A DNA stretch of 64,000 nt from Fidelibacterota bacterium. Lineage in GTDB: Bacteria > Fidelibacterota > Marinisomatia > Marinisomatales > Marinisomataceae. Within the stretch, counting starts at the first letter, position 1. Each line of letters opens with the position of its first letter. Positions 19,416 through 28,656 of this stretch are shown here, one piece after another. The DNA lies in assembly GCA_016777965.1 (NCBI GenBank), contig JADHQL010000001.1, positions 25,189 to 89,188 on the forward strand, written 5' to 3'. The notes under the pieces are model-generated. The model had not been told where the DNA came from, made no database searches, and was given only the letters and a program-made list of their open reading frames with translations. Both the position numbers and the translations under genes were made by a program.

Positions 19416-21760
19416 CTGTCTGCTAATGTTCTCTTAATTTCATTTATTTTATATGCAACTATTCTGTCGCCTTCAAAATACTTTTTCACACCTTCAACGG
19501 AAATACCACATTCCATGCCTGAATCAACAGATGCTACATCGTCTTTAAAGCGCTTTAATGAGGTAATTGAACCTTTTGAAACAAGCTCTTCTTCCTCGCG
19601 AATAAGCCTAACAAAACAATCGCGAGTAATTTTACCAGATTCTACTTGAGATCCAGCGATAAAACCAATTTTTGGGATTTTAAATGACTCTTTAACAACT
19701 GCAACACCAATAACTTCTTCAACCATATCTGGCTTTAACAATCCTTCAACAGCCATCTTAACGTCTTCAACAATCTGATAAATAATACTATAAGCTCTAA
19801 TTTCTACATTATTTTGACTAGCTAATAACTTGGTATTTGATGGAATTTGAACTCCAAAACCAATTATGATAGCTTGTGAAGCTTGTGCTAACAAAACATC
19901 AGATTCGGTAACATTACCAACCCCTTTATGAACAATATCTACACCAACTTCATCGTTATTGATTTTTTCTATGCTTTGTATTAAAGCTTCAATTGAACCA
20001 TCAGAATCAGCTTTAATAATGATATTTAAATTATTTATATCACCTTCCTTAATCTGAGCTGATATACTGTCTAATGATGTTTTTTGAACCATCTGAAGAT
20101 CAATTTCACGTTTAATTCTCTGGCGTTCATTAGCTATTTTCTTTAAATCTGATTCATTTTCAACTTCTGCAAAAATATCTCCAGCCTGAGGAACTTGATC
20201 AAAACCTAGAATTTGGACTGGATCTGATGGTCTAGCTTGAGTGATTCTTTCATTATTTTCATTCATAATTGCTCGAACCTTACCGGGGTGATTATTACAA
20301 ATGAATGGTGTTCCAATGCTTAAAGTACCTTTTTGAATTAAGACAGTTGCAACAGGACCCAATCCTTTATCTAATCTTGAATCTATTACAATACCTTTAC
20401 AGTCAATATCTTGATTTGCTTTCAAATCTAATACTTCGGCCTCAAGTAAAATTGCTTCCATTAAGTCATCTATACCTTCACCTGTTTGAGCAGACGTATG
20501 AACACATTGAATTTTACCTCCCCAGTCTTCCACTAAGACATTTTTTTCAGATAATTCTCTTTTAACGACATCAGGATTAGCGCCTTGCTTATCAATCTTG
20601 TTGATAGCTACAACAATTGGTACTTCCGCGGCTTTTGCATGATTAATAGCTTCAATTGTTTGGGGCATAACACTATCATCAGCAGCAACTACTAAAATAA
20701 CAATATCTGTTGATTGAGCACCTCGTGCTCTCATAGCAGTAAAAGCTTCGTGCCCAGGAGTATCTAAAAAAGTGATTTTATTATCATTATGTAAAACCTG
20801 ATAAGCTCCAACTCTTTGTGTAATTCCTCCTGATTCACCTGCTGCTACTTTTGTTTTTCTAATATAATCTAAAATAGATGTTTTACCATGGTCTACGTGT
20901 CCCATAATTGTTACAACCGGTGCTCTTTCTATCGCATTTGATAATTCTTCCTCTGAATGAGATGTTGTAAACAAGTCATCAATAACTTCTTCATATTTCC
21001 TCAATTCAATATCATATTCTCCAGCAATTAATTCTATGACATCCCATTCAAGTCTTTGATTTACAGTTGCTAAAATACCCATTTGTAAGCATTTACCAAT
21101 TACTTCACTGGTTGATACGTCTAAAACTTTAGCTATTTCATCAATACTAGCATATTCAGCAAGCTCAATTGTTCTTTTTTGATCTCCATCTTTTAGCCCA
21201 ACATCTTTTTTCGATTTCTTATATGATTTCTTCTTAGGACTTGCATCCATAGAAGCAAGGGTCTTCTTTAATCTTTTAACAGCAGAACTATCTTTTTTCA
21301 GCTCGTCTTTCTGTTTTTTTATCTGCTTTTTATTCTCTTTCTTTTCTGGTTCACGTAAAGAGATTTTTCTTAATTTTTTCTTTGATTTTTTCTCAAAAGT
21401 AGCCTCTGTTTTTCCTTCAGTCTTATTATTGTCTTTTTCATCATTAATCGGACCTTCAGCTTTTTTCTTGTCCGATTTACGTTGATCTTCAACAGACATA
21501 ATTTTAAACTTTTTGACAGATTTAGTTTTCATCACAACTTTTGAGTCATGAATCTCTTTTCTAACCTGCTCTTTTCTGTCTCTTTCTGCTGATTGACGAT
21601 CCTTTGCAAACTCTGTATAAACTATTTGTTGTGTTTTACCGTCAATTGGTGACATATGACTAGATACAGCAATATCTTTTGACTTTAAAAAGTCTAAGAT
21701 ATCAGTATGAGAGATATTTAGCTCTTTTGCTAACTGGAATATTCTTATTGAATCAGACAT
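19412..21760 (-). CDS. infB: Translation initiation factor IF-2
   Basis: VVTIMGHVDHGKTSILDYIRKT, FLDTPGHEAFTAMRARGAQ, VAINKIDK. Confidence 0.98.
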   Translation of the reverse strand: MSDSIRIFQLAKELNISHTDILDFLKSKDIAVSSHMSPIDGKTQQIVYTEFAKDRQSAERDRKEQVRKEIHDSKVVMKTKSVKKFKIMSVEDQRKSDKKKAEGPINDEKDNNKTEGKTEATFEKKSKKKLRKISLREPEKKENKKQIKKQKDELKKDSSAVKRLKKTLASMDASPKKKSYKKSKKDVGLKDGDQKRTIELAEYASIDEIAKVLDVSTSEVIGKCLQMGILATVNQRLEWDVIELIAGEYDIELRKYEEVIDDLFTTSHSEEELSNAIERAPVVTIMGHVDHGKTSILDYIRKTKVAAGESGGITQRVGAYQVLHNDNKITFLDTPGHEAFTAMRARGAQSTDIVILVVAADDSVMPQTIEAINHAKAAEVPIVVAINKIDKQGANPDVVKRELSEKNVLVEDWGGKIQCVHTSAQTGEGIDDLMEAILLEAEVLDLKANQDIDCKGIVIDSRLDKGLGPVATVLIQKGTLSIGTPFICNNHPGKVRAIMNENNERITQARPSDPVQILGFDQVPQAGDIFAEVENESDLKKIANERQRIKREIDLQMVQKTSLDSISAQIKEGDINNLNIIIKADSDGSIEALIQSIEKINNDEVGVDIVHKGVGNVTESDVLLAQASQAIIIGFGVQIPSNTKLLASQNNVEIRAYSIIYQIVEDVKMAVEGLLKPDMVEEVIGVAVVKESFKIPKIGFIAGSQVESGKITRDCFVRLIREEEELVSKGSITSLKRFKDDVASVDSGMECGISVEGVKKYFEGDRIVAYKINEIKRTLADS

Positions 21761-21763
21761 TAA

Positions 21764-23236
21764 CTACTCTTCTTTTTCCTTCATATTTGAGTCAGAATCT
21801 TCTTCAGAATCAACAACTTCTTTATCCGGCAATTCTACTTCTTCAGCTGATTCTTCATCAGTTGATTCAACTTCTTCACTATCATTTTTAACTGCTTCAA
21901 TATTTTGTTCTGCATCAGTTAAATCTAACTCAACACCCTCTTCAGTGCTTTCAACTACTTCTTCTACTTCTTCTTCTTTGTTATGCGTAATTTCAATAAA
22001 TGAATTTACTGTATCACTTATTGAAGTTATCTCTTTATCATTAAGCGCTAGCTCTTCAGTGAGAACATATTTCTTTACGTTTAAATAATCTGCAACTGAA
22101 ACAATATCTACTTTTGCAAGTTTATTACTCAACGTTTTTGTAATTCCATCTAATGATTCAAGAGTTGTTTTCTGATTTATAAGCACTTCATCATATTCAG
22201 ATTTAGTGTAAGCATCAATTGTATATCCTGTTAGCTTTGAAGCAAGATTAATATTAACACCGCTTCTTCCAACAGCATTTTCAAGACCACCTTCATCAAA
22301 TATTGCAACACAATATTTTCTTTCATCATCTATGTATAAATCAACTGGTTTTGCTGGGGAAAGAGCTCTGGTAACAAATACTTCAGATTTTTCTGAATAA
22401 TTAACAATATCAATCTTTTCGTTGTTTAGCTCTCTAACAACAGATTGAATTCTACTTCCTCTCATACCAACACAAGCACCAACCGCATCAATTCGTTTAT
22501 CAACAGAATGAACAATAATCTTGCTTCTCTCTCCTGGTTTTCTTGCAATTCCCTTAATTTCAATAATCCCATCTTCAATTTCAGGAACTTCCATTTCAAA
22601 AAGCTTGTATAGGAAAAGATCGTCACTTCTAGAGATTAAAATATCTGGACCTTTTGGTGTGACTTCCACTGATTTAACTAAAGCTCTGATTGTATCGCCT
22701 CTTCGAAATCTTTCAGAAAAAATTTGCTCATTCCTAGGCATTCTTAATTCTGTTTGCTCAATATTTACAAAAGTATTTTCTCGATGCACCTGATGAACAG
22801 TCCCGATAATAACTTCTCCTATCCTTTGAACATAATCCTCGTAAATATATTGTTGCTGAACTTCTCTTGTTCTTTTATTTAGAAATTGTCTAGCATTTGC
22901 AACCAACCTTCTACCGAATCGTGCAGGATCAATCACCTCAACAAAAGTATCTCCTAACTTTAATTCGCCAGCTAAATCTGGCTCTAGCTCTACAGCTCTT
23001 TCTAAGGTAATATCGAAGTGATCATCATCAACCTCTTCTACAATTGTTTTTTCAACATATATCTCAATTTCACCTTTATCAAGATTAACAATGACACTAC
23101 AATTATCAGATTCACCAGTTTCTTTCTCAATAATGAATAAGAATAATTGTTCAATTATTGTGCCAAGCTCTGAACGCTCGATATTCTTTTCTCTTGCTAA
23201 TTCAATGAAAATTTCAATTAAATCTCTATTAATCAT
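21764..23236 (-). CDS. nusA: Transcription termination/antitermination factor NusA
   Basis: S1/KH organisation; DAVGACVGMRGSRIQSVVRELNNEKIDIV; acidic C-terminal tail. Confidence 0.95.
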   Translation of the reverse strand: MINRDLIEIFIELAREKNIERSELGTIIEQLFLFIIEKETGESDNCSVIVNLDKGEIEIYVEKTIVEEVDDDHFDITLERAVELEPDLAGELKLGDTFVEVIDPARFGRRLVANARQFLNKRTREVQQQYIYEDYVQRIGEVIIGTVHQVHRENTFVNIEQTELRMPRNEQIFSERFRRGDTIRALVKSVEVTPKGPDILISRSDDLFLYKLFEMEVPEIEDGIIEIKGIARKPGERSKIIVHSVDKRIDAVGACVGMRGSRIQSVVRELNNEKIDIVNYSEKSEVFVTRALSPAKPVDLYIDDERKYCVAIFDEGGLENAVGRSGVNINLASKLTGYTIDAYTKSEYDEVLINQKTTLESLDGITKTLSNKLAKVDIVSVADYLNVKKYVLTEELALNDKEITSISDTVNSFIEITHNKEEEVEEVVESTEEGVELDLTDAEQNIEAVKNDSEEVESTDEESAEEVELPDKEVVDSEEDSDSNMKEKEE

Positions 23237-23257
23237 AATAACCCTTCAATTTTTTCA

Positions 23258-23263
23258 TTATAA
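23258..23263 (-). promoter_or_regulatory. Putative extended -10 element (TG-T-TATAAT) for the nusA operon
   Basis: Minus strand TTTTTGTTATAATG just upstream of the nusA start and downstream of a terminator hairpin. Confidence 0.5.
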
Positions 23264-23285
23264 CAAAAATGGGCCGTAGCCCATT
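23261..23285 (-). terminator. Rho-independent terminator between TPR gene and nusA
   Basis: ATGGGC-TACG-GCCCAT hairpin followed on the minus strand by TTTTTGTT. Confidence 0.7.
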
Positions 23286-23330
23286 TAATTCATTCGAATA
23301 TATTTAATTAATATCGTATTAACAAGTAAC

Positions 23331-23966
23331 TTAGTTAATACTTAATACGTATCCATAAACTTCTTCAAAAAGTTGATTATATGCCGGATTATCGGAATCT
23401 AATGACTCAAGAAGCATTATTGATTGATCAGACTGACCATTTTGAGCTAGTTTTTTAGCTTTAAGAATACTGATATATTTAATTTCATTTTCAGAATCAG
23501 TAAACTTCATTGCCTTGTCAAACATTTTTGTGTCGTTTTCTAACTCTGCAAGCATGATATATCCTTCTTTTTTAAGATTATCATACTTTATTTTAGAAAC
23601 GCTTTCAGATAAATAAACAAGGGCTTTATCATTATTTCCATTAATAAATGCGGTTCTTCCAAGATAAAACTTAGCTTGATGGGCAGCTATAGTACCAGAA
23701 AAGCTATCAACAACAGCCTCTAGTTGTAAAACAGCATTATCAAAATCTCCTTTTTCAAAGTAAATCATCGCATTGCTAAGCGCTGCATCTGAAGCAGATG
23801 TTTTCGGATCATCATTTAGAGAAAAAGCTTGAAAAGTGACTAGAAATACAATTAAAGCTAAAATAATAGGATTTAATATGAAATTTTCTATCGGTGTATA
23901 GTTCGATCTGTCCTTATAGCTCACCTTAATTGGTGTTAAAATAAAATTTTGAAATTTATCTATCAT
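23331..23966 (-). CDS. TPR-repeat protein with N-terminal TM
   Basis: MIYFEKGDFDNAVLQLEAVVDSFSGT...AKFYLGRTAFINGNNDKALVYLSES. Confidence 0.7.
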   Translation of the reverse strand: MIDKFQNFILTPIKVSYKDRSNYTPIENFILNPIILALIVFLVTFQAFSLNDDPKTSASDAALSNAMIYFEKGDFDNAVLQLEAVVDSFSGTIAAHQAKFYLGRTAFINGNNDKALVYLSESVSKIKYDNLKKEGYIMLAELENDTKMFDKAMKFTDSENEIKYISILKAKKLAQNGQSDQSIMLLESLDSDNPAYNQLFEEVYGYVLSIN

Positions 23967-23970
23967 TGTA

Positions 23971-25008
23971 TTATTTCCAGTAATTAAACAGTTTGTAAAG
24001 TTTAGGTCTAAATTTATTTGATAATTTAGCACTTGAAACCTTTTTATTTTCATCTTTTCTTATTTTTTTTTGTGTCTCTATATCCAATTGTAAAAATTCA
24101 TTACAGGCGTTTGAACAACAATCATTATATTTTTCAGCACATTTATCACATTGAATGAACAATAAATGACATGCATCATTTTTACAATTCTTGTGATCAT
24201 CCGATGGTGTCTTACATTGATGACATTTACCAATAATGTCATTAGTTACACGTTCTCCCATTCTATCATCAAACACGAAATTCTTACCAATAAATTTAGA
24301 TTTTAAATTATTTCGCTTCATATCGTGAGCATATTGAATGATTCCACCTTCAAGTTGATAAACTTCTTTAAAACCTTTTTTAATGAGATACGAGCTAGCT
24401 TTTTCGCAGCGAATACCTCCTGTGCAGTATAGATGTACTTTTTTATCTTCTTTTCCTTCTAAAACTTTAGCAACCGTGGGTAATAATTCTTTTGAATAAT
24501 GCGCATCAGGAATAACAGCATTTTTAAATCTACCCACTTCGCTTTCATAGTAATTTCTCATATCAACAACAATTGAATCCTTTTCTTTAATAGAACGATT
24601 AAAATCAACTGGTTTTAAATGCACTCCTGTCTTATTCATATCATAGGATTCTTTGGGTACTTTATAGGCAACAATCTCATCACGAACTAAAATTTTTAAT
24701 TTTAAGAAAGAGATGCCCTCTTCAACAGCATGTTTAAATTTGATATCATTAAAAACATCAAATGAATGTATATAAAATTTAAAATCTTCTTTGTTATGCT
24801 CTGGAATGCTTATTTGCGCATTGATTCCTTCTTTTGAAACATAAATTCTGCCAAGAATATTTAGATTCTTAAGGTCAAAATATAATTTATCACGAAAATA
24901 TTCAGGATTATCTATTGTAACGTATTTGTAAAAAGAACAAGTAATTCTTTCAAATTGTTCTCTTTCTAAGCTTTTTTTAAGCTCTACTTTAGACTTTTTA
25001 TTGTACAT
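23971..25008 (-). CDS. trhO: Rhodanese-domain tRNA uridine hydroxylase TrhO (YceA family)
   Basis: GRIYVSKEGINAQIS, rhodanese loop YCTGGIRCEKASSYL, Cys-rich C-terminus. Confidence 0.9.
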   Translation of the reverse strand: MYNKKSKVELKKSLEREQFERITCSFYKYVTIDNPEYFRDKLYFDLKNLNILGRIYVSKEGINAQISIPEHNKEDFKFYIHSFDVFNDIKFKHAVEEGISFLKLKILVRDEIVAYKVPKESYDMNKTGVHLKPVDFNRSIKEKDSIVVDMRNYYESEVGRFKNAVIPDAHYSKELLPTVAKVLEGKEDKKVHLYCTGGIRCEKASSYLIKKGFKEVYQLEGGIIQYAHDMKRNNLKSKFIGKNFVFDDRMGERVTNDIIGKCHQCKTPSDDHKNCKNDACHLLFIQCDKCAEKYNDCCSNACNEFLQLDIETQKKIRKDENKKVSSAKLSNKFRPKLYKLFNYWK

Positions 25009-25024
25009 AATAGAATGTTAATAG

Positions 25025-25060
25025 AAAAAGAGCCTATTAACAATAAATAATAGGCTCTTT
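25025..25060. terminator. Terminator hairpin
   Basis: AAAGAGCCTATTA...TAATAGGCTCTTT between genes; T-rich on the minus strand. Confidence 0.75.
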
Positions 25061-25082
25061 ATAAATTTAGAAAAAAGCAATA

Positions 25083-25835
25083 TTAATCAACAGTTGTACT
25101 TAATTCAGGTCTAAATCTCCAAGTTTCACTCCAAATCCAATTCCAACCTCCTCTTACTTTTGAGTCTAAATCTGGATCTTCCTCATACATTTTTTGAAGT
25201 GTTTCTTGAAATTCTAATTGATGTGGCCCTAACATTTCTGACATTGTCATGTGAGGTGTTGAATATGAATACACTGAAACGTTTCCACCCAAAGTTTTTG
25301 TCATTGCGATCCAAGGTCTAGTGCTATCGCTTTGCTTCGCTAACTCATTAAATTTTCCAAAGACACTCTCTGTGTTAGCAGTTCCACCTTGTTGAACGCC
25401 ATAATAATAAACAGTAATAAAATTAGGAGGTCCTTGATTATTGACATTTGCTCCATCAACAGTCGGCATGTTTCTACTTAAATCAGGACGTAGTGTCCAG
25501 AACTCTGTACCACCAACTTGCTCAATCATTGATCCCCATTTATCGTAAGGTACTGGATCATGATTTGACATAGCGTCAAAAACATCATCTACCATATCCA
25601 AAGGAGTAGGCCATTGTGCAGCAGCTACCCTAACGTATTTACCAGCATTTGGACCGTTGACAATTGAAAATGTGTTTACTGCTCCTAGTCCAGTATGAGC
25701 TTTATTGTGTTGAATCATAGCTTTTTCAAAATCAGCTACTCTTACTCCATCTTTAGCTCCGACATAACTTTGAATATGTAATACTTGACCAAAAGCAAAG
25801 GAAATAAAGATAAGTGATAGTAATAATTTTTTCAT
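25083..25835 (-). CDS. Exported protein of unknown function
   Basis: Signal peptide MKKLLLSLIFISFAFGQ; no recognised domain. Confidence 0.55.
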   Translation of the reverse strand: MKKLLLSLIFISFAFGQVLHIQSYVGAKDGVRVADFEKAMIQHNKAHTGLGAVNTFSIVNGPNAGKYVRVAAAQWPTPLDMVDDVFDAMSNHDPVPYDKWGSMIEQVGGTEFWTLRPDLSRNMPTVDGANVNNQGPPNFITVYYYGVQQGGTANTESVFGKFNELAKQSDSTRPWIAMTKTLGGNVSVYSYSTPHMTMSEMLGPHQLEFQETLQKMYEEDPDLDSKVRGGWNWIWSETWRFRPELSTTVD

Positions 25836-25871
25836 AATTACCTCATATTTGTTAATAATATATAATGTTAA

Positions 25872-26063
25872 TTATTTTTTATCAAAGATGTAATAGTTAA
25901 CTAAAGATTTAACTTGTTTCAAGGCTGCATGCGGAGCACCCCCGTCTTGTGCAATTCCTAAAATAACGACATATGGCTGCTCTTTTACATTAGTAAAACT
26001 ATAAAACATCGATGAAATCGATAAAACTAATAATAACCTAACCGCCAAGTTGAAGTTCATCAT
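25872..26063 (-). pseudogene. N-terminal remnant of a PqqB-like MBL-fold hydrolase (63 aa)
   Basis: Signal-like N-terminus then EQPYVVILGIAQDGGAPH, resembling the start of PqqB-like MBL proteins; the rest of the expected domain is absent. Confidence 0.5.
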
Positions 26064-27909
26064 CGGATGACGTTACAGGTATATTTGGCGAATTGTACAT
26101 TGCTTCAATTTCGGCTTTATGTTTTTCAATGACCACTTTTCTCTTAATAGACATCTTTGGAGTTAATTCTCCTCTGTCAACGGTCCATTCATCTGCAATT
26201 AAAGTGAATTTTCTTACTGATTCATATCTTGAAAAGTTGGTCATCGTATCCTTAACGATGGCATCAAATAAGTCATATGCAAGTTCATGCGAACATAAAG
26301 CGTTATAATCTAAGCCTGATAATCCTTTTTCTTTCGCCCACGATAAAAGATTTTCTTTATTTGGAACTATTAATGCTGAAATGAAATTTCTATCATCTCC
26401 AACAACATTACATTGTTCTATATATTTATTTGAGGTAAGCGAAACCTCCATTGGTTGAGGAGCGACATTTTTTCCTCCTGAAGTTACAATCAAGCTCTTT
26501 TTTCTATCAGTGATGCGTAATAACCCATCTTCATCAAATTCACCGATATCACCTGAGTGAAACCACCCATCAATAATTGATTCATTGGTTGCTTCTTCAT
26601 TTTTGTAATATCCTTGCATTACATTATGACCTCTACAAACAATTTCTCCATCTGATTGAATTTTAACCTCAACTCCTGGTATTGCTTTTCCAACAGTTCC
26701 AAATTTAAAGAAATCTGGACGACCTATTGTCATTACAGGACTAGTTTCTGTTAGTCCATAACCTTCAATTATAGAGATACCAATTCCACAAAAGAATGAG
26801 CCAACTTCTTTAGACAATGCAGATCCACCAGAAGAACATGATCTAACCTTGCCGCCTAATGCAGCTCTAAACTTATTGAGAACTAGCTTATCAGCTATTT
26901 TATATTTTTGAGCAAGAAAAAATGGTAAGTCTTGATTTTTTGTACGATAAGGTACAGTTTGCAAACCTACAGATATAGACCAATCAGCAAGCTTCTTTTT
27001 AATACCAGACATTGAAGCAACTTTATCTAAAATTTTAGCATGAATTTTTTCAAAAATTCTTGGAACTGCAGTTAAAAATGTTGGTCGAACTTCTCTAATA
27101 TTTTCAAAAAGAATTTCAGGAGTAAAATTCATTTCAGCGTAGTAAATAGATATTCCTTGACTAAATATTGAATAATGTCCACCAACTCTTTCAAAACTAT
27201 GACTTATTGGAAGAAATGATACAAATCGCTCTATACCATCCTTAGGTTTTAGTTCAGGATTAAGCTCCATAGCGTCTTTAATTATCGGATCTATAGAAAG
27301 TAAATTATTACAAATATTTGCATGGCTAAGCATAACACCTTTAGGATGACCTGTTGTTCCGCTTGTATAAATAAGAGTTAATAAATCATTTTCCTGAACA
27401 GTTGCAGAAAGTGAACGAATATCATGTACTTGATTTTTCATATTAAATACATCACCAAAATTGATAACATTCTCTTTGTTGCCACTATATTCGTCATCCA
27501 TAATAATAATGGTATTTAAATTTGAATTAGCATCATCTATCAAGGAATAGACTTTATCTAATTGGACCTCATCTTGTACAATTGCTATTTTACTTTCTGA
27601 ATGTTCAACAACATATTGAGATTGCGTTGGAATAAGCGTTGGGTAAACTGGAACAGATACAGCTCTAATATGAGCAATTGCGTAGTCAGATATTGCCCAT
27701 TTACGAGAATTTGCACCAATGATAGCAACTTTATCATTATCATTGATTCCTAAATTTTTTAATCCATTTGCAAAATCCTCAACCATCACTTGAAGATCAG
27801 CTAACTCTACTCCTTCCCAACCATTTTCAGTTTTTGTATAGAAAGTTTTTAAGGTTGGTCTTTCGCTTACTAAATGTTGAAACATTTGTGGTACTGTTTT
27901 AAATGACAC
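26038..27909 (-). CDS. fadD: Long-chain acyl-CoA synthetase (AMP-binding)
   Basis: LTLIYTSGTTGHPKGVMLSH, IIEGYGLTETSPV, GWFHSGDIGEFDEDG. Confidence 0.93.
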   Translation of the reverse strand: MSFKTVPQMFQHLVSERPTLKTFYTKTENGWEGVELADLQVMVEDFANGLKNLGINDNDKVAIIGANSRKWAISDYAIAHIRAVSVPVYPTLIPTQSQYVVEHSESKIAIVQDEVQLDKVYSLIDDANSNLNTIIIMDDEYSGNKENVINFGDVFNMKNQVHDIRSLSATVQENDLLTLIYTSGTTGHPKGVMLSHANICNNLLSIDPIIKDAMELNPELKPKDGIERFVSFLPISHSFERVGGHYSIFSQGISIYYAEMNFTPEILFENIREVRPTFLTAVPRIFEKIHAKILDKVASMSGIKKKLADWSISVGLQTVPYRTKNQDLPFFLAQKYKIADKLVLNKFRAALGGKVRSCSSGGSALSKEVGSFFCGIGISIIEGYGLTETSPVMTIGRPDFFKFGTVGKAIPGVEVKIQSDGEIVCRGHNVMQGYYKNEEATNESIIDGWFHSGDIGEFDEDGLLRITDRKKSLIVTSGGKNVAPQPMEVSLTSNKYIEQCNVVGDDRNFISALIVPNKENLLSWAKEKGLSGLDYNALCSHELAYDLFDAIVKDTMTNFSRYESVRKFTLIADEWTVDRGELTPKMSIKRKVVIEKHKAEIEAMYNSPNIPVTSSDDELQLGG

Positions 27910-27934
27910 AATTTACTCCTTTTAATATTGGTTA

Positions 27935-27969
27935 TTGACAAACTACATACTTTATCTGAAATTTGTCAA
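27935..27969. promoter_or_regulatory. Inverted repeat TTGACAAA-N19-TTTGTCAA in the fadD/tRNA-Leu divergent intergene
   Basis: Perfect 8-nt arms (27935-27942 and 27962-27969). Confidence 0.4.
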
Positions 27970-27976
27970 CATCTTT

Positions 27977-28060
27977 GCCGGGGTGGCGGAATTGGTAGAC
28001 GCGCTGGTCTCAAACACCAGTGAGGGCAATCTCATGTCGGTTCGAGCCCGACCCTCGGTA
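27977..28060 (+). tRNA. tRNA-Leu (CAA)
   Basis: Class II tRNA, GCCGGGGTGGCGGAATTGGTAGACGC..., anticodon loop CTCAAAC, TTCGAGC T-loop. Confidence 0.95.
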
Positions 28061-28061
28061 C

Positions 28062-28093
28062 AAAAAAAAGGGCTTAAAAAAGCCCTTTTTTTT
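28062..28093. terminator. Bidirectional terminator after tRNA-Leu
   Basis: AAAAAAAAGGGCTT-AAAA-AAGCCCTTTTTTTT. Confidence 0.85.
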
Positions 28094-28106
28094 AAACTAA
28101 TTAAAC

Positions 28107-28586
28107 TTAATTCTCTTCTTCTGGGGGAAAGACTTCATCGTTAAGTGTTTTTAACTGCTTCTTGATATCTGATAAGTCTCTTCTAGTTCTACGCTTTTCT
28201 GAATCAAAGTTATCTTCTAACCCTTCAAGATCACGTTGAACATTTTGAATTCTTTTTGTTAAATCTCTATCAACTCGTTTAATCTCGTACGCTAGGTCAT
28301 CAATTAAATTTCCTAGAGAGTCGGCCTTAGCATAAATTAATTTTGTATTTGCTAAAATCATATCTTGACCTCTTTTAATCTCTTTACCCTGGCCAATGTT
28401 TTCTAACTGAACAGCTTTAACTCTTTGTTTAAATTCTTTATTAACCATATCTACATGTTCTGCTTGCTCACCTCTTAATTGAGCCATTTCATCCATAGCT
28501 GATCCATATTGCATTAATGAAAAACCAACTGCTAAAGTTAGAGCAAGAACAACAACACTTAAAATCTTTTCAGTACTAGATAACAT
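28107..28586 (-). CDS. Membrane-anchored coiled-coil protein of unknown function
   Basis: N-terminal TM, then charged heptad-like region. Confidence 0.55.
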   Translation of the reverse strand: MLSSTEKILSVVVLALTLAVGFSLMQYGSAMDEMAQLRGEQAEHVDMVNKEFKQRVKAVQLENIGQGKEIKRGQDMILANTKLIYAKADSLGNLIDDLAYEIKRVDRDLTKRIQNVQRDLEGLEDNFDSEKRRTRRDLSDIKKQLKTLNDEVFPPEEEN

Positions 28587-28656
28587 AATAAATACCTCAC
28601 TTTTTTTTTAGTCCACAGAAACTAATGAATGAAAATTCAATATGAAAACATTTTTT

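Noticed and set aside
27935-28144. ORF GVAELVDALVSNTSEGNLMSVRARPSV
   Set aside because: Translation of tRNA-Leu(CAA) plus its terminator.
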